Source of the DNA: an uncultured Actinomycetes bacterium
Lineage (GTDB): Bacteria; Actinomycetota; Actinomycetes; S36-B12
Reading direction: 5' to 3'
Length of the DNA stretch: 14,694 nucleotides
Assembly (NCBI GenBank): GCA_937876275.1
Contig: CALFIA010000088.1
Location: 1 to 14,694, forward strand
Shown here: positions 7,920 to 14,694 of the stretch, one piece after another
How positions within the stretch are numbered: position 1 is the stretch's first letter
How the letters are laid out: each line of letters starts with the position of its first letter
Program-made: the position numbers and the translations under genes
The notes under the pieces: model-generated
Databases searched by the model: none
What the model was told of the DNA's origin: nothing
What the model saw: only the letters and a program-made list of their open reading frames with translations

Positions 7920-8300
7920 TTATGCGGTTCGAGCGAGCTGGTGTTCCTCAGCCTCGAATTCGGCGTGAATCTCCGACAGGCGCTCGGCCATTAGCTTCTC
8001 CAGATCGGCAATGGTTCGCCTTTCCATGAGCATGTCCCAGTGGCTCCTGACGTGCTTGACAGGCGTGGTGTCGGGCTCGGCCATATTCGGGACGCTGTGC
8101 GCCGCATGGGCGGTCCGGCCGCAACGGCATGACCAATCCAGCGGGATGTCCTCAGCCTCGACGAAGAATGGCACGAGGGTCGCGTGGCCCTTCTCGCACT
8201 CGTAGCGAACGATGCAGCGCTCAGCGGGCTCGACGTTGTCATCTCGCTCGTAGCTCAGGGCTCCGAGACGGGTGCCTCGCATTGAGGTGTCCTGGATCAT
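7920..8300 (-). CDS. rbpA: RNA polymerase-binding protein RbpA
   Basis: Actinobacteria-specific factor that binds RNA polymerase and the principal sigma factor and stabilises open complexes. The 126 residues show the family order: a short N-terminal tail, MRGTRLGALSYERD (7-20), a beta-barrel core with YECEKGH (33-39) and DWSCRCGRTA (55-64), a basic linker, then the sigma-interaction domain RSHWDMLMERRTIADLEKLM (85-104). The core resembles zinc-binding Streptomyces RbpA, but the second cysteine pair is C-x-C (58, 60) instead of the C-x2-C (CKVCG) recalled for S. coelicolor. ATG 8300 is supported by AAAGGAGT at 8305-8312, five bases upstream of the start. The C-terminal tail (EFEAEEHQLARTA) is acidic. 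It appears monocistronic: a gcvP terminator lies upstream and convergent fxsA downstream. In Streptomyces the gene is partly controlled by the disulphide-stress sigma factor. Confidence 0.95.
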   Translation of the reverse strand: MIQDTSMRGTRLGALSYERDDNVEPAERCIVRYECEKGHATLVPFFVEAEDIPLDWSCRCGRTAHAAHSVPNMAEPDTTPVKHVRSHWDMLMERRTIADLEKLMAERLSEIHAEFEAEEHQLARTA

Positions 8301-8341
8301 GGGAACTCCTTTCCTTGCATCGGGTGGTGCTTGTCATGTCT

Positions 8342-8368
8342 GACGAGCACGGGTTACCCGCGCGTTCC
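8342..8368 (-). promoter_or_regulatory. Weak sigmaR-like promoter candidate for rbpA
   Basis: On the minus strand GGAAC (8368-8364) is followed after 19 bases by GTC (8344-8342), one mismatch in each half from the sigmaR/sigmaH pattern GGAAT-N18/19-GTT. It would give a leader of about 35 bases carrying the AAAGGAGT site. The spacer holds the small palindrome CGGGTTACCCG (8350-8360). Chance occurrence is quite possible. Confidence 0.25.
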
Positions 8369-8439
8369 AGGTCGAAACCAGATCTGAACACCATTTACAT
8401 GGTCTTTACTTTGGATCCCTCAAACTATGAGTAACCCCG

Positions 8440-8458
8440 ATAACGTACATTATGTCAA
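8440..8458 (-). promoter_or_regulatory. TTGACA plus overlapping imperfect palindrome upstream of rbpA
   Basis: The minus strand carries a perfect -35-like TTGACA (8458-8453) running into ATAATGTACGTTAT (8453-8440), a 14-base palindrome with one mismatched pair. No TAnnnT -10 sits 16-18 bases downstream, so a housekeeping promoter is not proved. The AT-rich stretch 8370-8460 is otherwise unexplained and holds no coding sequence that I can support. Confidence 0.3.
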
Positions 8459-8465
8459 ATTGAAG

Positions 8466-8504
8466 AAGGCGCCCCGTGAGGGGAAATCCCCCACGGAGCG
8501 CCCT
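8466..8504 (-). terminator. Rho-independent terminator of gcvP
   Basis: It begins eight bases after the gcvP stop. In minus-strand RNA, GGCGCUCCGUGGGGG can pair with its partner arm as a 15-bp stem (8502-8488 with 8482-8468) closed by a short AU-rich loop. All positions pair if two G-U wobbles are allowed. Read as + strand RNA the same two positions are C-A mismatches, so the structure is built for the minus strand. A U-rich tail, UUCUUCAAUUU, follows. Confidence 0.85.
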
Positions 8505-8511
8505 TGACGGA

Positions 8512-11397
<2,886 letters not shown>

Positions 11398-11426
11398 TGC
11401 TGACCTCTCGGGCGCATCGGGTTAGC

Positions 11427-11441
11427 GGCCACGGCGTGGCC
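11427..11441 (-). other. Hairpin between the glycine riboswitch and the gcvP Shine-Dalgarno
   Basis: GGCCAC and GTGGCC form a perfect 6-bp stem with a three-base loop directly after the second aptamer. No U-run follows, so it is not an obvious terminator. It may be part of the expression platform or a spacer helix. Confidence 0.5.
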
Positions 11442-11442
11442 A

Positions 11443-11634
11443 CTCTCCCCCTCTGTCTTCCGCGCACCGCGCGACCTGAGAGCTTCACCGCTTACGCGGT
11501 TTTCACCGTCGGTGGGGAATTTCTTCCCGCCTTCCAGAGATGCCTTCCCCACACGGTCCGGTTGCCTGAGAGATTGTCGGGGAGACTTGCTCCTTCGGCG
11601 CTGACTCTGCTCGTGCAGTTCAGCTCTCCCGTGC
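11443..11634 (-). ncRNA. Tandem glycine riboswitch upstream of gcvP
   Basis: Read on the minus strand, aptamer 1 has the conserved blocks CGGGAGAGC, GCGCCGAAGGAGCAA, UCUCUCAGGCAA and GGACCGUG. Aptamer 2 has CCGACGGUGAAAACC, GAAGCUCUCAGGU and GACAGAGGGGGAGAG. The two are joined by a short linker near UCUCUGGAAGGC, the classic two-aptamer architecture. All hallmark core sequences are present, so both domains should bind glycine. In other bacteria this class usually switches glycine-cleavage genes on. The platform appears translational or mixed: no terminator lies between aptamer 2 and the gcvP Shine-Dalgarno (11404-11409). Confidence 0.95.
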
Positions 11635-11645
11635 AGGGTCGATCA

Positions 11646-11671
11646 GCCCTCAAAGCCTATCGGCTGAGGGC
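11646..11671 (-). terminator. Hairpin after the second MerR gene
   Basis: GCCCTC/GAGGGC plus inner AGCC/GGCT form a 10-bp stem with a two-base bulge and a four-base loop, 16 bases after the MerR stop. No T-run follows, so it would be a weak or Rho-assisted terminator. One arm contains a TAGGCT that may be the -10 of the riboswitch transcript. Confidence 0.35.
11654..11659 (-). promoter_or_regulatory. Candidate -10 TAGGCT for the gcvP riboswitch transcript
   Basis: Minus-strand TAGGCT, the same hexamer seen before the aminopeptidase and ppm genes, lies about 20 bases upstream of aptamer 1, a sensible place for the transcript start (about 11647). No good -35 is seen 16-18 bases further upstream. 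Confidence 0.4.
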
Positions 11672-11687
11672 GAAAACGCTCGGTGGA

Positions 11688-12257
11688 CTAGCTGGCGGCG
11701 CGGCGGGCGCGGCGGGCGGCCAATTCATCGCCGGCCGTGGGCGGAACGGAGACCTCGCCATCAGGATTCTCTCCGGGCAACGTGGCCAGGGTTCCTTCAA
11801 CCTCACGCCAGACGCTACCGACGGCAATGCCGAACACGCCTTGGCCGCCGCGCACCAGGTCGACCACTTCGTCCGCGCTGCGGCACTCGTAGATGCTCGC
11901 CCCATCGCTCATCAAGGTGATGCGGGAGAGATCGTCTCCCCCGCGCTTGTCGAGGTGCTCGACTGCTGCGCGGATGTTGGGCAGGGAGACTCCGGTGTCG
12001 ATCAGGCGCTTGACGATGCGAAGGATCAGGATGTCGCGGAAACCGTATAGACGTTGGGTTCCGGAGCCGCTCGCGTCGCGGATCGAGGGGGTAACGAGGC
12101 CGGTGCGGGCCCAGTAGTCGAGTTGACGGTACGTGATGCCGGCGGCGGCACATGCGATCGGGCCGCGGTATCCGATATTCGCAGGCAGGGGCCGCAATTC
12201 GGCGTCGTCGAAGAGTGCGCTCTGACCTGACACGGACTCGTTGTCGCTGACGTTCAT
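11688..12257 (-). CDS. MerR family regulator, Rv1830 (ResR/McdR)-like
   Basis: Protein of 189 residues with an N-terminal MerR winged helix: YRGPIACAAAGITYRQLDYW (30-49), then ARTGLVTPSIR and GTQRLYGFRDILILRIVKRL (67-85). A linker and a DUF-like C-terminal part (YECRSADEVVDLVRGGQGVFGIAV) follow, then a charged tail. No metal-sensing cysteine cluster is seen. ATG 12257 is chosen because AGGAGG lies four bases upstream and because the upstream in-frame extension (to 12530) is unlike any MerR and reads through the promoter and the end of the nuclease gene. The order FHA - MerR - DUF151 - MerR - gcvP matches Rv1827-Rv1832, where Rv1830 is an essential growth and division regulator (ResR) in M. 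tuberculosis. Its own promoter (12328-12356) carries 9-bp direct repeats that could be an autoregulatory site. Function here is inferred from synteny and similarity. Confidence 0.9.
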   Translation of the reverse strand: MNVSDNESVSGQSALFDDAELRPLPANIGYRGPIACAAAGITYRQLDYWARTGLVTPSIRDASGSGTQRLYGFRDILILRIVKRLIDTGVSLPNIRAAVEHLDKRGGDDLSRITLMSDGASIYECRSADEVVDLVRGGQGVFGIAVGSVWREVEGTLATLPGENPDGEVSVPPTAGDELAARRARRAAS

Positions 12258-12320
12258 TCGGCCTCCTGGTGAGACGACTCTCCCACACCAGCCAGCGCGG
12301 GGGAAGTCGCGGTATTTGCT

Positions 12321-12338
12321 GTTACGGAAGTTACGCAA
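12321..12338 (-). repeat. Two adjacent 9-bp direct repeats over the MerR gene promoter
   Basis: Minus strand TTGCGTAAC (12338-12330) is directly followed by TTCCGTAAC (12329-12321), eight of nine bases identical. They cover the -10 and the predicted transcript start, a position suited to a repressor or autoregulator. Confidence 0.65.
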
Positions 12339-12356
12339 GTGAAACTCGAGGGTCAA
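12328..12356 (-). promoter_or_regulatory. Sigma70-type promoter of the second MerR gene
   Basis: Minus strand TTGACC (12356-12351), 17 bases, TAACTT (12333-12328) gives a good -35/-10 pair with optimal spacing. The transcript start would be near 12321, leaving a leader of about 64 bases that ends in AGGAGG. This 160-base gap between the nuclease and MerR genes holds no other gene. Confidence 0.65.
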
Positions 12357-12417
12357 TTCGAGGAGCGGCGTGTCGCGGACGTAAGTCTGAGCCTGTACTT
12401 GAGGGTTCGAGTGGGTC

Positions 12418-12897
12418 TTACGAGAGCTCGCCGAAGTCCTCGGGAGATACCTGATCGAGGAATTCGCGGAATTTCTCGACTTCGTCCTCGGCGGGGATCT
12501 CGGCATCAGGAATATCGATCCCGGCCTCATCCAGAAGGGTGTCGTCGCCCCAGATCGGGATGTGGGTGCGCAGGGCGAGGGCGATGGCGTCAGAGGGTCG
12601 GGCGCTGACCTCGATGCCGCTGGCGAAGTGCAGCGTGGCGAAGAAGACGCCGTCCTTCAGGCCTGTGATGCGCACCTCGGTCAGGGGCGAACCCACAGCC
12701 TCCAGGACGCTGGTGAACAGGTCGTGAGTCAACGGCCTCGGTGGCACGACTCCCTGCTGGGCAAAGGCGATAGCGGTTGCCTCCACGGCACCCACCCAGA
12801 TCGGGAGATAGCGCTCCCCTTCGGTCTCGCGAAGTAAGACGATGGGATTGTTGGAGGGCATCTCCATTCGGACGCCGACTACCTCGAGAGCTCGCAC
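12418..12897 (-). CDS. DUF151 bifunctional nuclease family protein
   Basis: Protein of 159 residues with the bifunctional nuclease domain (PF02577), members of which have been reported to cut both DNA and RNA; the cellular role in actinobacteria is unknown. It aligns through its length with what I recall of Rv1829 (164 residues): VVGVRMEMPSNNPIVLLRE (6-24), RYLPIWVGAVEATAIAFAQQ (29-48), PPRPLTHDLF (52-61), EVSARPSDAIALALR (96-110) and a UVR/BNR-like acidic tail EDEVEKFREFLDQVSPEDF (137-155). The start is set at GTG 12897: TATCCT lies six bases upstream, no Shine-Dalgarno is present, and the homologue begins at this place. The longer in-frame extension to 13170 is antisense-like sequence over ftsR and was not used. 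The gap to the upstream FtsR-like gene is 19 bases. Confidence 0.88.
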   Translation of the reverse strand: MRALEVVGVRMEMPSNNPIVLLRETEGERYLPIWVGAVEATAIAFAQQGVVPPRPLTHDLFTSVLEAVGSPLTEVRITGLKDGVFFATLHFASGIEVSARPSDAIALALRTHIPIWGDDTLLDEAGIDIPDAEIPAEDEVEKFREFLDQVSPEDFGELS

Positions 12898-12903
12898 CTG
12901 GTC

Positions 12904-12909
12904 AGGATA
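12904..12909 (-). promoter_or_regulatory. -10 element TATCCT of a leaderless promoter for the DUF151 gene
   Basis: Minus strand TATCCT, six bases, then GTG (12897). The spacing is identical to the two + strand leaderless candidates. It lies in the 19-base gap after the FtsR-like gene, and no Shine-Dalgarno is present. Confidence 0.5.
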
Positions 12910-12916
12910 CGCGGGA

Positions 12917-13636
12917 TCAGGCCTTGCCACCACGCACGAGTTCGGCCCTGAGCAAAGCGGCGTGAAGTTGGACGAAGAGAGCCGCCAATTCGCGGATGAC
13001 TTCCTGGGCCCTGGCCCGGGCGTCCTTGTCGCGCGGCTGGCTGAATGGGGTCGCAATCTGCTCGACAAGGCCGCTCTCGCGGTCGGCCACGACTCGGAAG
13101 CTCTTGAGGTGACGGGGCTCGACTCCGAACTCGCTGAGCCTGGACACCACAGAGCAGATCGCCAGGGCATCCTCGTCGTAATGCCCGGTCGGGTTTGCCC
13201 AGACGAGGCCGAAGGACTCCAGTGATGCGACCGTGGCCTCGGGCAGATCAGTTGCCTCGGCCAGCTCTCCGCGCGTCATGCGCACCTTGCCGGCGCCCGG
13301 CCGGAAGTCATCGGCGCGCATGCCGGTGCCGGCTGTGGGGATCACGGCCTCGGGCTCACTCGGATTCTCCAGGTGCTCGCGAATCACCTTGAGAGGAAGG
13401 TATTGATCGCGCTGCAGCGTAAGAACCTTGCGCAGCTGTTCAAGGTCATACTCGGTGAATCGGCGATACCCGGTGGGGGTGCGCTCGGGAGTAACAAGGC
13501 CTTCGGTCTCGAGAAATCGGATCTTGCTGATTGTGACGTCGGGGAATTCCTTGCGAAGTAGCGACAGAACTTCGCCTATGCTGATCGTTCCCACCACGAT
13601 GGGGGTGTTGCGCTCCCCCGTGTTGCCGGAGGGCAT
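12917..13636 (-). CDS. ftsR: MerR family regulator, FtsR/Rv1828-like
   Basis: Protein of 239 residues with two MerR-like winged-helix regions. The first is ISIGEVLSLLRKEFPDVTIS (18-37), KIRFLETEGLVTPERTPTGYRRFTEYDLEQL, then LTLQRDQYLPLKVIREHLE (72-90). The second spans about 118-190 (MTRGELAEATDLPEATVASL, GLVWANPTGHYDEDAL). A helical tail ends it. This two-domain pattern and the FPDVTISKIRFLE stretch are those of Rv1828 and of C. glutamicum FtsR, which activates ftsZ and affects cell division. The family shows no metal cysteines, and none are seen here. ATG 13636 overlaps the FHA gene stop in TGATG, so the two are translationally coupled. A later GTG (codon 14 or 15) is a possible alternative start because the first 15 residues are not conserved. 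Regulation of ftsZ here is inferred, since ftsZ is not in the window. Confidence 0.9.
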   Translation of the reverse strand: MPSGNTGERNTPIVVGTISIGEVLSLLRKEFPDVTISKIRFLETEGLVTPERTPTGYRRFTEYDLEQLRKVLTLQRDQYLPLKVIREHLENPSEPEAVIPTAGTGMRADDFRPGAGKVRMTRGELAEATDLPEATVASLESFGLVWANPTGHYDEDALAICSVVSRLSEFGVEPRHLKSFRVVADRESGLVEQIATPFSQPRDKDARARAQEVIRELAALFVQLHAALLRAELVRGGKA

Positions 13637-14124
13637 CAGACGGCGTCGCTCACGAGAAATGCGAAACGGAACTTGCCGATCTGCAATTCATCCCCACCTG
13701 CCAGGCGAACATCATCGACACGCTTGCGGTTGACGTACGTGCCATTGAGACTTCCCGCGTCACGTACGCTCCATCCCTCTGCTCCATGCCGTAGCTCCGC
13801 ATGCCGGCGGCTGACGGTGATGTCATCAAGGAAGACATCGGACTCAGGAGTGCGTCCGATGGACACGGTCGTCGAGTCAGCTGAAAGCGGATACTCGGTA
13901 CCCTCGCCAGGGCCACGTCGCACGACAAGAATCGCGGACCCACGAGGAATGCCAGAGCTGATGCCTGCACCTACCGCCGTGATCGGACCCGAAGGGTCGA
14001 CCGGCTTCATGATGATCGACGTCATCGAGCCCGTGTGGTCACGAGCATCGGTCGGGCGGCCGCAACCCGCGCAGAAGTGATCGTCAGTCTCGAGGACATG
14101 ACCGCACTGCTGGCAGGTGGACAT
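13636..14124 (-). CDS. garA: GarA/OdhI-family FHA protein with N-terminal zinc ribbon
   Basis: Protein of 162 residues. Residues 4-21 form a zinc ribbon (CQQC and CAGC; Cys4, 7, 18, 21). A flexible stretch follows (22-60). The FHA domain has GSAILVVRRGPGEG (62-75), SIGRTPESDVFLDDITVSRRHAE (88-110; phosphothreonine-binding Arg91, Ser105), SLNGTYVN (125-132; Asn127) and DELQIGKFRFAFL (145-157). The FHA half is close to M. tuberculosis GarA, which, depending on phosphorylation by PknB/PknG, controls 2-oxoglutarate dehydrogenase and glutamate metabolism. GarA's N-terminal ETTS phosphosite is not conserved; the nearest match is MTSII (Thr35), with Thr31 as a second candidate. The start lies two bases after the gcvH stop, with GAAGGG nine bases upstream. 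The neighbours are those of garA. Family is firm; equivalence in signalling is inferred. Confidence 0.88.
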   Translation of the reverse strand: MSTCQQCGHVLETDDHFCAGCGRPTDARDHTGSMTSIIMKPVDPSGPITAVGAGISSGIPRGSAILVVRRGPGEGTEYPLSADSTTVSIGRTPESDVFLDDITVSRRHAELRHGAEGWSVRDAGSLNGTYVNRKRVDDVRLAGGDELQIGKFRFAFLVSDAV

Positions 14125-14126
14125 GA

Positions 14127-14513
14127 TCAGTGACCCTTCTCAACCAATTCCTGGTACGCGGCTGCCGTAAGCAGTGCGTCGAGTGAGCTCGCGTCAGTGG
14201 GGCGCACTTCGATGAGCCAGCCCTCGCCATACGGATCGGAATTCATGAGTTCGGGGTTTGCGTCGAGCGCGTCATTGCGAGCGACAACCTCTCCGCTGAC
14301 CGGTGCGTAGATGTCACTGACGCTCTTTGTCGACTCGACCTCGCCGCATGTGTCACCGCCGTTGACAGACTCCCCGACGGCGGGAGCCGAGACGTAGACG
14401 ATGTCGCCGAGGGAATCCTGGGCGTAATGCGTGATGCCGATACGGACGTTTCCGTCGGCGCCGGTACGCACCCACTCGTGCTCAGCGGTGTAGCGAAGAT
14501 CCTCGGGGTACAT
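14127..14513 (-). CDS. gcvH: Glycine cleavage system H protein (lipoyl carrier)
   Basis: Carries the aminomethyl group from GcvP to GcvT on a lipoyl-lysine and returns reduced lipoamide to lipoamide dehydrogenase. The 128 residues match the family length. Visible are YPEDLRYTAEHEWV (2-15), GITHYAQDSLGDIVYVSAP (26-44), the lipoylation site ESTKSVSDIYAPVSGEV with Lys63, and the C-terminal YGEGWLIEV. The start is ATG 14513, which matches the usual N-terminus and has GGAG five bases upstream; an in-frame extension to 14624 runs over the end of the upstream phosphatidyltransferase gene and is not part of H protein. It is the first gene of a close-packed run gcvH - garA - ftsR (gaps of 2 bases and -1 base), so glycine cleavage and these regulators probably share a transcript. 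gcvP lies four genes further along, with its own riboswitch. Confidence 0.95.
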   Translation of the reverse strand: MYPEDLRYTAEHEWVRTGADGNVRIGITHYAQDSLGDIVYVSAPAVGESVNGGDTCGEVESTKSVSDIYAPVSGEVVARNDALDANPELMNSDPYGEGWLIEVRPTDASSLDALLTAAAYQELVEKGH

Positions 14514-14542
14514 CAACACTCCAGTCCAGTCGTCGTGAAGGA

Positions 14543-14548
14543 ACTCTA
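14543..14548 (-). promoter_or_regulatory. Candidate -10 TAGAGT for gcvH
   Basis: Minus strand TAGAGT fits TAnnnT and would start transcripts near 14535, giving a leader of about 22 bases with GGAG before gcvH. Its first three bases are the stop codon of the upstream gene. No clear -35 was found. Confidence 0.35.
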
Positions 14549-14694
14549 ACGCACAGGTGCAGTGAGCCCAGGGCTGCCGGAGCCCAGTGATCGGGCAATG
14601 GCGACGTACGAGATTCCGGCCCACCAGTAGAGGCCGACACCCCAGGTGGCGAAGGCCCAGCCCAGGGCTGAGGTCCAGGTACCCAAGGAGCCTG
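14546..14694 (-). CDS. CDP-alcohol phosphatidyltransferase (PgsA-like), C-terminal end
   Basis: Partial gene: only the last 48 codons and stop TAG are in the window, and the 5' part lies beyond the right edge. The visible protein is hydrophobic and rich in tryptophan and glycine (LGWAFATWGVGLYWWAGISY), then a short polar tail ending APVR. This looks like the last transmembrane helix of the CDP-diacylglycerol-glycerol-3-phosphate 3-phosphatidyltransferase (PgsA) family; such a gene lies near gcvH in other actinobacteria (PgsA2, Rv1822). The catalytic D-G-x2-A-R motif would be upstream and cannot be seen, so the assignment rests on the tail and on context. The stop is 32 bases before gcvH and overlaps a candidate -10. 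Confidence 0.6.
   Translation of the reverse strand, partial: GSLGTWTSALGWAFATWGVGLYWWAGISYVAIARSLGSGSPGLTAPVR

Noticed and set aside
8342..8434. Possible small gene in the rbpA upstream gap
   Set aside because: Only short open frames overlapping the rbpA leader, with no ribosome site or codon-use signal, were seen; the gap is better read as regulatory.
12258..12530. N-terminal extension of the second MerR protein (start at 12530)
   Set aside because: It would read through the nuclease gene end, a -35/-10 promoter and an AGGAGG site, and the added residues resemble no MerR protein.
12898..13170. Extension of the DUF151 protein into the FtsR-like gene
   Set aside because: The extra sequence is an out-of-frame reading of ftsR. 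Homology begins at GTG 12897.
14514..14624. Longer start for GcvH
   Set aside because: H proteins begin at the YPEDLRY-type segment. The extension overlaps the conserved C-terminus of the upstream membrane protein in another frame.

Overview
The window (roughly 60% G+C by eye) is chromosomal DNA from an actinobacterium (Actinomycetota). Four things point there: RbpA, which is restricted to that phylum; a Ppm-type polyprenol-phosphate mannosyltransferase next to Lnt; the cluster gcvH - garA - ftsR - DUF151 nuclease - second MerR gene - gcvP, which matches Mycobacterium tuberculosis Rv1826-Rv1832; and several GTG starts with no Shine-Dalgarno but a TAnnnT hexamer six bases upstream, the leaderless pattern common in these bacteria. 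The species cannot be told. Lnt and Ppm are separate proteins here, unlike the fused Rv2051c of M. tuberculosis. Almost every base is coding, and no mobile element, prophage, CRISPR array, tRNA or rRNA was seen.

Left part (1-7916): the C-terminal half of a Ski2/Mtr4-like helicase (HelY) runs off the left edge on + and meets a convergent 5'-3' exonuclease gene, the two stop codons overlapping in CTAG. Divergent from the exonuclease is a + strand run of five tightly spaced genes: M24 aminopeptidase, YtcJ-like amidohydrolase, lnt, ppm and fxsA. Lnt and Ppm act on lipoproteins and on mannosylated envelope products.

Right part (7920-14694, all on -): reading with transcription from the right edge, the end of a CDP-alcohol phosphatidyltransferase (PgsA-like), gcvH, a zinc-ribbon/FHA protein of the GarA family, FtsR-like MerR, DUF151 bifunctional nuclease, a second MerR (Rv1830/ResR-like), a tandem glycine riboswitch, gcvP with a strong terminator, and rbpA. 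The two glycine-cleavage proteins bracket a central-metabolism regulator and two MerR regulators whose relatives control cell division and growth. gcvP has its own glycine-sensing leader, while gcvH appears to be driven by a simple promoter.

No undescribed multi-gene system is evident; this is conserved housekeeping DNA. The most interesting points are regulatory: a pair of 9-bp direct repeats over the promoter of the second MerR gene, a possible SD-sequestering pairing in the glycine riboswitch, stop codons that double as -10 elements, and unusual zinc-ligand or phosphosite regions in RbpA and the GarA homologue.
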